Assembly: GCA_020002185.1 (NCBI GenBank)
Contig: CM034531.1
Coordinates: 85,399,450-85,463,449 of the forward strand
Reading direction: 5' to 3'
DNA length: 64,000 nucleotides
Source of the DNA: Paraescarpia echinospica
Taxonomy: Eukaryota > Annelida > Polychaeta > Sabellida > Siboglinidae
The position numbers and the translations under genes were made by a program. Within the stretch, counting starts at the first letter, position 1. Each line of letters starts with the position of its first letter. This document shows positions 24,168-44,926 of the stretch, piece by piece. The notes below the pieces were generated by a model. It worked only from the letters and a program-made list of their open reading frames with translations. It did no database searches and was not told the DNA's origin.

Positions 24168-24716
24168 TTAAAGCAACCGTAGCTTAACAAAGTCACGTTC
24201 GTCGGAGATGGCGTGGACTGATGCAGTTTCGGGTGAACCGAGTAATTTCACAAATACCTTGCCGTTGCGCACCCACGTGAATGAGATCTTATTTTCTCGT
24301 TGTAGGCGACGAGCAGTTTTGGCATGGGCTGCATTTCGTGTTGTCAAATGTTCATTTACGTAGATCTTCGTGCCTTTCAGATGCCGTGCGTTCCGCATAA
24401 CTGCCGTTTTGGTTCTTCTGCTTACGAAGCGGATGATGATGTCCTTTGTTTGCGAGCTTCCCCTGACATTGTCACTGGTCTTACGCTTTAGCGTGTGGCA
24501 GACCGAAATGTCACTCTTTGTTATCGCGAATTGTGACTTCTCGTTGAAGAAGGCAAATAAATTGTCTTCTAAAGGATCTTTTTCGTTGTCTGTTTCGTGT
24601 GCTGTAGCGTTTTGGTCAACCACTCGGCTGTAGTTTAGATATGTAGTCTGTAGACCTGATATTATTACATTCTCCATCCTCGAGTATTGTTCAAGGTCAT
24701 TGATTCGTATTTCCAT
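24168..24716 (-). pseudogene. LINE ORF1 protein (RRM-like nucleic-acid-binding)
   Basis: 182 codons open. It begins with a short coiled coil continuing the heptad-rich sequence upstream, then LEQYSRMENVIISGL, an ORF1 signature just before the RNA-recognition-like fold. Further blocks are VCHTLKRK, IIRFVSRRTKTAVM, IYVNEHLT and FTWVRNGKVFVKL, which match the usual strand order of ORF1 proteins that coat LINE RNA. The frame is intact here but lies in a dead element. The true start lies upstream beyond a shift near 24740-24890. Confidence 0.7.
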
Positions 24717-24899
24717 TTGTTTGATTTTTGCATCTTTCTCGACATTGTTTTTTTCGAGTTTTTTTCACGAGTTGGAGAATTTCTGTTATTTCAGCTTTTG
24801 AGGCTACGAATTCGTCAAGCTTGTTGCTAATGTAAGTGACCGATTTTGTTCAATTGGGATTGCCTTGCTCTCGGCATTGTTAACAACAAAGTGGTTGGC

Positions 24900-25366
24900 A
24901 GCGATGCAACAATGCAATTGTTCAAACGGTCGCGCTTTGTCAGTCTGTGGCACCACGGGTAGTCAAACGTGGCCGAATTTTGTGTCAATTGTCAGTGGTT
25001 GGTGGGCGATAATACCGGAGACAGCGACCCGCTGTGTTTTTCAGGTACATTAAACGCTATTTACAGCATTTACAGCAACCTCTATCTCCGATTTGCATGC
25101 CCCATACTGCAGCTGTTGATTCACACAATGCAAATGATATGTGAAACGAACGAGGAACATACACACAAGAGTCATGTGCAGTCTATGTCACGGTGTGCCG
25201 TTCTGTGATGGTAGCCGTAACCAACACTATCCAAGTACAGTACAACTATTGGATGATCAACTGGACACAATTATATCAAAAACTATCATTAACACTGCCT
25301 CATTAACACTATGGCACAATTACTCCTGATCCTCGTTAGACTCATCAATAACGTACTGATTTTCAT
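24900..25366. other. Spacer with no recognised gene
   Basis: No exon or repeat recognised between the second LINE and the EEAD-family pseudogene. Confidence 0.4.
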
Positions 25367-26770
25367 CTAACACATCTTCGTCATCTTCATCCTCTGTAGA
25401 CGCCTTCCTATTGAATGGGTTGTTTCATTCAAGTCCTCTCCCATAGGCACAAGAGATGGTGCATTCGGCTTCGACAACAGTGTGAGGTATAGGGCTTTGT
25501 TCGCATGGTCTGCCTTCCGTCCCAACTCTACTGGGTTGAGGGGAGGGGGTCCGATTCTAAGGCTCCATACTATTGTGCAACCTGGTAATGGCATCTGAGT
25601 ACATTCTGGACAAATCCCTGAGTTGTTGGTGGGAGAGAACATAGTTTGGGGGCAGAGACAGTAATCGTTCCAGTTTTCAGTGCCCACATGCGCTAACGAC
25701 ACTCTGTCATGGAGTCACATTTCAGCTTGATACATGCAACCAATACAGTTGCCTCCCTCTCGACCTGCTCCATATTACCGTCAACTTTACCGATAGTGTC
25801 GAGTGTCAATCCCTTCTTTGCTACTGATATGGCAGTTAACGTTCCAACTCTGTAAGTGGCCACCACAGTATCACACCCACTTATGGCATGCAGTACAAGA
25901 ACATGTGAAATGATATTGGAGTGCTTCTTCACAGTTGCTGGGTGCCAACATATGTTCGGCCATGGATGGGAGACTGTATGATCATGAGACACTGCAGGTT
26001 TGGGGCTGCGTAATCGTGGAGAACTAGCGCAAAAACACCCTCGTCGTCAGCAACAACGGAGACCTTTGCCTGTGGATTCTGGCCAATGAAAATGGCCTGC
26101 TGGGTCATGATGATGTCTGCCTCCTCGTGTTTAGAAGCTAGCTGCAAATGAGGTTGTTTTCGCCCTTTGAACACTTGAGTCGGAACTGCGTCTTCTCCGG
26201 TCACCACAAGGTAATGGTAATGGTGGCATTGTTGGGGAAGTCGTTATCGTTCAGGATTTGATCACATAGCAAGTGGTTCAACTGCACCTTGTTGTGTATA
26301 CATTTCAGCAATGAATCACGGCTGCTCGTGTGCTGCTCTTGGTTGAGTAATCCAGGTACCTGTCAAACGGCAGGAACACGTCGCTTTCAAAGAGTTTGGA
26401 GGCCAACCAGACTTTGAAACCTTGAACAAACATCTGGACTGAGCCATTTGCAGGCCAATCAATTATCCAGAGAGCAGCGGAGACACTAATGACCACAGCA
26501 GTCGGAGAGCCCAAAGCTCTCAATGTGATTTCCACAGCAAGGTTTTTCTTGAGCGTTGATTTGCCGGTCGCCACTCTCATGCTCCCATATGGATGGAACA
26601 TGGAGGGTGCGTAGGCTGCCAACTCGGTTGAGAGTACTTGCGGTCAGTCGAGATCTCATATGCTGACTAGACGACCTATGACTCTGGCATAGATGGCCTC
26701 CTGGTCCAACATGTTGTGCTCTCCAATCGAATGAAAAAAGCGTTATTATGTGAGCTGTGTGCCAATGCAA
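25367..26770 (-). pseudogene. EEAD/DDTD/GCD-family protein, copy 2, truncated
   Basis: Minus-strand fragments correspond to the C-terminal half of the 6011-8456 pseudogene. GSMRVATGKSTLKKNL (about 26580) parallels GEMRLATNKSTLTNKL of copy 1. FDRYLDYSTKSSTRAA (about 26345) parallels FDRYVDYSIKGVTRTA. HEEADIIM (about 26130), VVADDEGVFALV (about 26050) and HAISGCDTV (about 25890) follow. The DDTD motif has become DDEG, so a key acid is displaced. The N-terminal half is missing. It lies inside the 13.8-kb inverted-repeat block, 0.86 kb from its right end. Confidence 0.7.
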
Positions 26771-27629
26771 ACTTGTGGGTAACGGTATTGAAAATAGTTA
26801 CGGACAAATTTGAAGTGGGTCATATCCTTTTTTAAATTACAAAAATGGGACATCTAGCAACAATCAACTATAGCTGATACATTAAACTAACGGAAACGTA
26901 TTATTTTAATATGGTTGCCGTGTAAATTATGCGCTTACAGATTGTCAACTCAGACACCCTGTTTTGGTCTACCGGACAAACAAGATTACTCCTTATGAAA
27001 ACATATATTTGAAGAATGTCACATTGTTGCATGCGCCTATACTGTAAGATACATGTTTACACTGCGCAATAAAAAAGAAATTTGATGTTTTGTGAAATAT
27101 AACTTTTATTGACATTCTTATACCTCGGACAGGAATTGATGGTCTAAACGTATAATGACTCTGGCACTGAGAAGTGCAGAGCTGGATGTATTACGTATAT
27201 ATTATTTTGCAGGTCGTGTTTATCATAGTAACAAAGATTCATGGAACGCAACAAGGTGATGAGATTGTGACAAGTGCACCATACTGAAGAGTCAGAGATC
27301 ACACACTTTGACCTATCAATGGCTTAGCTATGGCATTGTAGAGATTTTAGGACGCCAAATGACCTTGACCTTTGCCTTAGCATATTACTTGTATCTTCAG
27401 GTGTACAGACGATGTAGGTATTTGGATTCGTCATCAACAACACCCCCATGGAAGAGGCTTTGATTTTTTGGTTTGCTGCATCGTTAATGCACAAATTCTA
27501 AAACATTTTAAGGGTTTCCGGACCTCAAATGACCTTGCTTTCGATCTATTTTACATGATCTTATCTTCTATGCATCGCCAAACATACCCCAATGAACTTA
27601 GCTTCCTGGAAAAAATGATTTTGACACCA
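26771..27629. other. Spacer with no recognised gene
   Basis: No exon seen. The right part (27300-27629) has two diverged words gacctcaaatgacctt / gacgccaaatgacctt, suggesting further units of repeat family B. Confidence 0.4.
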
Positions 27630-27847
27630 ACATAATAACTCAACCAATCTTGATGAAAACCTCAGAAATAGATTCCTTGCCCCCAAAAAACCTGTGTCTT
27701 GTCCCCAAAATCACTTTCCTAAGTCAATTCGTTCAGAAGTTATGTTTTTCTAGCATTATGGCGGCCATCTTGGATTCTGAAAAAGGCAAGCGGTGTGAAG
27801 TCCACACCCAGTGGATTGTGTTAGGAGATGACATGTATTAATCAAAA
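27630..27847 (-). repeat. Repeat family B, right inverted copy
   Basis: Reverse complement of 14055-14288. The two copies end with the same outer words (taatcaaaa here, ttttgatta on the left), giving terminal inverted repeats around a 13.8-kb segment. No coding capacity. Confidence 0.8.
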
Positions 27848-27927
27848 ATGCAAAGAAATGATTTTAGGGAGACACGACAAGGTTTTGGGGAAATATGGGC
27901 TTCTGCCACTGGACTATTAAGGATACC

Positions 27928-28345
27928 CCTAGGTTACTACGTGTACAGAATTGCTTAGCTAGGGTTGTGACTCGGTCTCCGCGGTTTTCTTACTCAGTGC
28001 CTCTTCTGAAGTCCTTGCACTGGCTTCCTGTACGATATCGTATTATTTTTTTATGATCTGTACTATTACCTATCAGGTACTTTTAGTAAGCAACCAGCAT
28101 ATTCATATATTCACTGCTTACTCCTATAAAAGCCTATCCAGCTTCGATCATCTAGTTCTGATTTATTTTTATTTTTGTTCCTAGAGTCAATACTAATATT
28201 AGAAATAGGACATTTTATGTTGCTGCACCAACTCTCTGGAATTTGCTCCCTCTTAGTGTTAGATCAATTGAAAGTATTATATAAGTTCGCCGTCATTTAC
28301 AAAACTTACCTTTATGACCTTGCGTATCCACCATAGCTCCCTGGC
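27928..28345 (+). mobile_element. L2-type LINE, 3' part
   Basis: The plus strand gives RLLRVQNCLARVVTRSPRFS and LKSLHWLPVRYRI, the conserved C-terminal part of L2/CR1 RT proteins. Decayed FYVAAPTLWN-like text follows (28210-28250). It continues the L2 protein that breaks off at 14054, on the same strand and in the right order, with only roughly a dozen residues missing between the two pieces. Confidence 0.75.
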
Positions 28346-28904
28346 GTACCGATACATATGTTAACGACTTTAATATGGCTTATCGATTCTGATATTAACT
28401 AACTCTTTTGTATTGATACGTCTCTGAGCTTGGTTACCGAGGATTTAGGCGCAAAAGAAGTTACCTTATGATTATTACCATAACGTCATGTGTGGAGATT
28501 AAAGTAAAATACCTGATTGAACACAATACATTTAAATTGCACGGGCAACGCCGTTACGATAGATACCTTACGTCACGAAGTTGTTCTTTTCCCAGTTCGC
28601 CGATCAGTGAATGGGAAACATTAGTATAGGCTGAGACGCTGAATAACCGACATATTTCGACTAACCATTCGTTAGCATTCTTAATGGTATTTATTTTCTC
28701 AGCCCATCATGTCACTGTATTTACAGTTATGTAAGTAGTTCGTTTATGACTATTGTGACACGTTAACATCCACGAAAAAACAGCAGCAAACAACGACGAC
28801 GAAGACGACGAAGACGACGGCGTAATTCTTCGACACTTCTGTGTTATTAATCGTCAATTAAAACATTACATCTGCATGCTACATAGTATGGCATTATTAC
28901 TAAG
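28346..28904. other. Spacer with no recognised gene
   Basis: AT-rich with a short gacgacgaa repeat at about 28793-28820. No gene recognised. Confidence 0.4.
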
Positions 28905-29510
28905 AAAAAGGTCAATAAATGTAAAAAAAACAGTTTACAAATATATCTGAACCATTATAACTAGTTTAATCTTTGTTACATTATAGAAACGTATATATTT
29001 CATATAGTTGATGGATATCAAGCATGAACAATTTGTTTAGAAAATAAAAACGAAAAGAAAGAGATTTATTTTCCGATTAACATTATACCCGTAGACCAAC
29101 ATTTATTACGGTGACCTATGATGTGTTGTTCACATTCCAGTAATACATAGCCGTCTTAATAATATTGTAAACATTTTAAGACATTGTAATGAGTATTAGA
29201 TAACTCTATTCACTTTTGAAGAAAATTATAAATAAATATCATAAAAGTCAATAAATGTCAAAACATGTTTAACGTATATTTTATGCACTATAGCTATTTT
29301 TTATTTCGATGTTTTTATATTTGTTTCAATGTAGAAAAGTGTATCTTTCATATAGTTGATGGATGTCAGGCATGGATTTTTTGTTTATACATGAAACCTT
29401 AGTTTTCATAGTGATTCATTCTCCGATCCACTTAATATAGCAGTAATACATAGACATCTTTATAATATGAGAACATTTTAAGAGGGTGTAATGACTTTGA
29501 TAATGACTGA
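28905..29510. repeat. Imperfect direct duplication, about 340-bp period
   Basis: 28908-29215 and 29248-29510 share ordered blocks: aaggtcaataaatgt / aaagtcaataaatgt, tttcatatagttgatggat, cagtaatacatag, acattttaaga and tgtaatga. Intervening sequence has diverged. Function unknown. Confidence 0.65.
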
Positions 29511-30600
29511 TAATATTCATCGTTTGCTTTAACTCTTTGTGTGAACATGGCATGGGGTTCCCTAAATCAATAACAGGGGGCGTTACGGCATTTCACGCAA
29601 GATATCGTAGCTCAGAAGCATGGCGGGGAGGAAAGGTTGTCGGGGACGGAGACGCGACGAATTGGGTTAGTGCTGTTGCTAGACTCGTTGGTAGAAGAGG
29701 CTATCCAGAATAAATTATAGTAAGCAGAAGAAAATACCAACGTGTACCAGATGATAAAACAGTGTCGGGACGAAGTGGGAATTGTTCAAATCACTCAACA
29801 AATTATTGCAAGAAATGTCATAACTCATCATAACAAGTAAACAACACGTTTGTTACTTTGTATGACAACGTTTCGAAAGCCATGACATGTCAAAGCAAAA
29901 TCAGTCCGACGCTTTTTTTAATTTACGTCGAGCTTTAACCTTTTCGCCATCAAATATTATTAAAGTATATTATCTTTTATCTTGATATATTACGTAGGGG
30001 TCCAAGTCCTAGCAAGCAGGTACGCCTGCTATTTTCATAGAACCGCCGGTGCCAGTGGATGCAAGTTGAAAGTCTTACCAAATCGCAACGCAAACGGATT
30101 CTCGCCGATCTAACAAGTCATAGACGTCATAGTCGTAGCAACCGTTGTCGCTTGTTGACTACCCTCATCGGCATAGTGTAGCCTAAATTAAATTTCTTGA
30201 CATCTTGCCGTACACGTTCAATGTTATAATCTGACTGGCAGTGACTGAGTAAGGCATTTCGAACAGGTCTTTGCGAAGGCATAACGATTTTGAACGATGA
30301 TAATTTTTTGAGAAACGGAAACGTGTTACAAAAAAAATATTCTAAAAGTTTATTTTACACTTCATTAAGCTTTATTTAAGGCTTTTAAGCCGCTTCTAAA
30401 ACGCCTTCAGTGTGAACAGTCACGTAATAGCAGGATCAGTAAACCGCTTAACTAAAAGCGACTTAGTTAAGCGATTTAACTCTGTGTGAACACAGTATAA
30501 GTTAATCGGTTTAACTCAGTGTGAACACTTCTTATCAATATTGAACTGTCCTTTCTGTTTACTGACTCAATTCGATTGTATTGTAACATCTGAACTGAAG
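29511..30600. other. Non-genic; gtgtgaaca-repeated segment at 30400-30535
   Basis: No exon recognised. The words cagtgtgaacagt, ctgtgtgaacacag and cagtgtgaacactt occur within 130 bp, with taagcggttt-like inverted pieces between them. This resembles the end of a small non-autonomous DNA transposon, but I cannot name it. Confidence 0.4.
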
Positions 30601-30637
30601 GAAACTCATTCATACTGTTACAGCGAACCGTTTGCAA

Positions 30638-40916
<10,279 letters not shown>

Positions 40917-41780
40917 TGGTCGATGCGGGACAAGCGCGGTGGGTCTTCTCTAGGCGGTTATTGACAAACGGAAAGACGAGTTAGATCATACATGATGTGG
41001 ACCATCGCTGTGTAGTCACGCTACGGAATACCACTGAGATGGCCAACATAAAACGATCACGTATGTCATAATTAGTTTCAACGATATTGTTAATGTGGAT
41101 AACACATTGTGACAACGTTGGTTGAACGCCATTATTGACACGCTTTATACAGCTTATTTCTCTTTTATATTTAAGTTTGAGCAGTACGTTGCTTTGATGC
41201 AAGATAAACTGCGATGTTTGACACGTTTTTGTAGTTTTGAGACATGTCCCTGATGACATTTGTCCGGGGCCGATGTAATGCCAGACATCCACACTATGTC
41301 ATAGACGCCCCTACGATACCTCACGCATGAAACAACACGCTTGCGTTTCATTGTTTCGACCTGTTGTTATTCGTCTCCAGTTTGATCTTTTCACCACACA
41401 GTTTCCACACTCTCTCTCGTGATGTAACTTAAGCTGCTTGGAACGTTTAGACCTAGACATCTTGAACATAATCAGCCACGGCAGTGGCACCGGTGTATGT
41501 TCCGAAATTGTGAGGTAGCCAGTTCTCAGGACTGCTCAAACTATTTTTTACACTTCATCCTCAGTTAGACATGAACCATATTGTTTCATAGGTATGGTAT
41601 CATGGAACGCGCTAGCCGCATATAGGGTATCATTGGCGAGTACAGGAGCCAACGTTAACCTTTGGTAGCGACCTCTAAATATCTTGTTGCAGTAAAATTT
41701 AGCCAGGATGCTTATTTCAAAGGTTGTAAGAGAATGAGAGGCTGTCCCGATAGAAATGAAAACACTTCCAAAATAAGAAC
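40917..41780. other. Downstream of the membrane-protein gene, nothing recognised
   Basis: Presumed 3' UTR and flank. I did not find a convincing AATAAA signal close to the stop. No other gene recognised. Confidence 0.4.
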
Positions 41781-41907
41781 CACACGCACACACGCACACA
41801 TGCACGCATGCACACACACGCACACACACACACTCACATATATATATATATATACATATATACACCCTGTATATTACATACATACGTACGTACGTACGAA
41901 CGTACGT

Positions 41908-41960
<53 letters not shown>
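41781..41960. repeat. Compound microsatellite (AC, AT, TACG, AC)
   Basis: Ordered blocks: CACG/CACA (41781-41835), AT (41838-41855), palindromic TACG units (41880-41909) and about 23 AC units (41910-41957). The LTR element begins directly after it. Confidence 0.95.
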
Positions 41961-41962
<2 letters not shown>

Positions 41963-42298
41963 TGGTTCCGCTCGTCGGTTGAGTTCGGGAGAATAATAAC
42001 TCGGCACCTGTAAAAGGGTGTAATCAGCGTTTATTGTCCCTACAGGTATATGTGGCTTTACCAGCCAGTGCATAGACTCAGCCCAGATTAACAAATGTGT
42101 TATCAAATTGATACATGGAACTACCAGTTACAATCTACTATATATCGAAGCCTTATACCAAACATATAGACTCTGCCCAGATTGACACCTGTGCCATATG
42201 GTGGCTACGGTGTGAAGGATAGCCTTTTTTTACCATATATCTGTGAAAGTGTAGTAGTTCTAAAACAACAATAGTATTCAAATATAGTACCTGTTACA
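41963..42298 (-). repeat. 3' LTR (336 bp)
   Basis: Begins tggttccgctcg and ends gttaca on the plus strand (TGTAAC...CCA on the minus). It contains an internal partial duplication (atagactc-gcccagatt twice, about 42074 and 42167) absent from the other LTR. Confidence 0.8.
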
Positions 42299-42310
42299 TC
42301 TATCCCCTCC
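42299..42310 (-). promoter_or_regulatory. Polypurine tract
   Basis: The minus strand reads GGAGGGGATAGA immediately before the TGTAAC start of the 3' LTR. This is the usual plus-strand DNA priming site of LTR elements. Confidence 0.65.
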
Positions 42311-42483
42311 ATCAACGAATGTCTTCCCGACATTCCAATAATATACGAAATAACCAATGTAACCAATATATGTAAGTATTGAACACATCAACAACTTTAA
42401 TTTCGACATTCCAATAGTAAAGACACTAATAAATATAATCAATATCAGTAATTCATGAACACATGTTCTCATGTTGTCTATTA

Positions 42484-44460
42484 CTATTTCGTTAGTACAT
42501 CACAAAACCGTTCATTAAACATAGAAAGCGCTAAGGCAGAGGTCAGTACTTGTTGAGCAAAGTCTGTGTAACGAGCGGGTTTTCGGCTGGTGTCTGCAAC
42601 CTCACCCGACACGGTGGATCTTCTTCTGCATCTCTCTATTCTCAGCAAGCTATCCTTCACCCATTTCATGTTCTGACACCTGAGACTCATTGTCGTCACC
42701 ATCGTGGGGTTCTTCCCCTCGGAACTGTGGTCTCGACTATTCATGTCTCCGGACATTCCTTCTGACGCACATTCAAAAACGCCAGGAACAAACTCCTCAG
42801 CCTCTGGATCCAATGGTTTCCTCATTACAACCATAACACAGTCGCCATCCTCAGACTCAGTCGAGGTTGCTTCATTTTCGTCTATCTCAGCGTCCCTCAC
42901 TGACACACCACCAGGTCCCTCTGTCATTGCACGCGCCGGCCGTCCTGGTCGCGTCCCCAACACAGATTCCTTCTTCTCCACAGGTTGCGGGATGAAGTTG
43001 ACTGGTAGCAACATGTTCCGATGCAATGTTATCTTGCTTCCTTCTCGCTGCACCACAAACACAGGAATTGTTTTCTATGTTTGTTCCTTCACAACATAGA
43101 TATCGTCTCTCCACCGGCTTGCCAGTTTGTTACGGCCTCGCACGCCAACATGTCGTACCAACACGCGATCACCAATTTCAACTGTTCCTCCTCTAACTCG
43201 TCTGTCGTAGAGCCCTTTATGGTGATTGGCGGACCTGTTGTTTTCTGCTGTAGCAATCGTGTAAGTGGACTCCAACCGTCCCCGTAGCTGCTTGGTATAA
43301 TCGGTGTAGTCATCCACTTCTACTTGACTTTCGTTTGATTCTACCCCCATGGCCAGATCAATTGGCAGTCGTGGGTGTCTGCCAAATATCAAGTAAAATG
43401 GTGAGAAGCCAGTTGCTTCATTTCTGGCGGCATTGTAAGCATGCACTAATGTCGGTACATGTGCCTTCCAGTTGGCCTTCTTCGTTGCACTTAGTGTACC
43501 CAACATGTTCATCAGTGTTAAATGGAACTTTTCACACTGCCCATTTCCCATGGGATAATATGGTGTCTTTCGGCTTTTTCAATCCCTTCAAGTTGACACT
43601 GTTCTTTGATGAGCCGACTCTCAAAATTTCTACCCTGGTCAGAATGGAGTTTCTGTGGAAAATCTTAGTATAGAAAGGTGTCATACAAAGCTTTCGCTAT
43701 GTCTTGGCAGTTTGATTACGTGTGGGAACAGCCTGTGCATAGCGTGTGAAGTGGTCAGTCATGGCTAACACATATTCAATCCCTCCTTTTGATGATTCCA
43801 GGGTTAGATAGTCGGTACACACAATTTCCAATGGTTAGTGGTGCACGACTTTCCTTCTTATACAGGCTTCACATTTCTGCAATTTCTTCCGCACAACTTC
43901 TGCCATTTGTGGCCTGAAGAATCGGGCACGGACCAGGTCTAGGGTCCTTGGTCTTTTCATCTCTTTCTGCGAAGCACACCATCTCGTATGCAGAGCTTAA
44001 CCCACTCTTTCAGGTATATCTTGAACTGTGGGGATTCCTCCTCCAGTTTGTGCTGTTGATCTATGCTTGGTTTGCTACCGTGTCTCAGCAGCATTAACAA
44101 CTTCTTGATCACCGGATCTTCACTTTGGATGAGCTCCCACTTTGTGTCATCAATCTATGTTCCACTTGCGTCTACCAGTTCCTCCTCGTAGGTTATAGCT
44201 GCTTGGCTGATGCACATCACCTCAATGAGGCCAAACGCTTTGTCGTCTTTTTCCATGGCTGCCGTATCACACACAGCCTGTACTACATGTTCAGGTAAGT
44301 GTGCAGGCATTAAAATGTAAAGGCTGGCATATCTGAGCATAACCCTTCACAAAGCGACGGTAGTAACCGAAGAACGCAAGCACTTGGCGCAGCTCATGTA
44401 CATTTGTAGGCACAACCCATGACTTTACATGTTCTATCTTTTTTTGGCAGCAACACAACA
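42484..44460 (-). pseudogene. Gypsy-type pol remnant (RT end, integrase, C-terminal tail)
   Basis: From 44460 leftward: LRQVLAFFGYYRRFVKGYAQ, the hallmark just after the RT domain. Then an integrase zinc region (KLQKCEACIRRK near 43870) and catalytic-core text ([22 protein letters not shown] near 43810-43730). Integrase C-terminal sequence follows (43551-43075: YNAARNEATGFSPFYLIFGR, then DRVLVRHVGVRGRNKLASRW). A one-base shift near 43070 leads into an acidic tail ending at 42484. Protease, most of RT and RNase H are missing, and several stops occur. Not functional. Confidence 0.8.
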
Positions 44461-44518
44461 CAGCTCTTCAAGTCTTGTTGACCACTTAGCACAATGTTCG
44501 TGTGCTTGCTGCGGTTCA

Positions 44519-44920
44519 CTATAGAACCGATCGTGTATAGTGTTGACAGAAATCACTGTGCCATACAATGACTAATTTGGCAAGAATGTTGTCTAATGTA
44601 GCCTGCTCTCCCAAATAAATGATCGCATCGGCGGCCGAACTTCGCCGCGACTTTCTCACACTTGTGAGAATATCACATTCTGTGTGCTGTGTTTCTTCCA
44701 TTAAACACTTCACCTCGTGATTCCACCTTGCATATGTGACGTCTTTGATTGTCCCAGAAAATACTGGCAGTTGCGGGCTTCCTCTTAATACATATGGCAA
44801 AGGTTTGGGTGAAAACCCCATATGTTCAGACACACTGGGCTCACACTTCACAGACGTATCAGCTAGGAGAATCCTTGATGCTCTATGTCGCCAGTATCGT
44901 CCTGTTCCTCTATTATGACG
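44519..44920 (-). pseudogene. Gag-like remnant
   Basis: The minus strand carries PQLPVFSGTIKDVTYARWNH, then KSRRSSAADAIIYLGEQAT, the pattern of a Ty3/Gypsy-type capsid segment. It is cut off on its N-terminal side by the RTE insertion and lacks a zinc knuckle. Confidence 0.6.
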
Positions 44921-44926
44921 TTAGCC

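Larger units (their letters stand above)
21050..24890 (-). mobile_element. Second non-LTR retrotransposon, degenerate
   Basis: Minus-strand order: coiled-coil and RRM-like ORF1 (24890-24168), ORF2 endonuclease (24008-23232), RT with CGEDGISTKVLK (about 22370), GVPQGSILGPLLFLIYLND (about 21830) and LLLYADDLVL (about 21745), then the C-terminal region with NFLGLTINKHLKWNSHID-like text (21530-21470). Large parts between 23232 and 22437 are frame-broken. Clade is uncertain; the ORF1 style fits L1/jockey-like elements. It sits head to tail with the CR1 element on the same strand. Confidence 0.8.
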
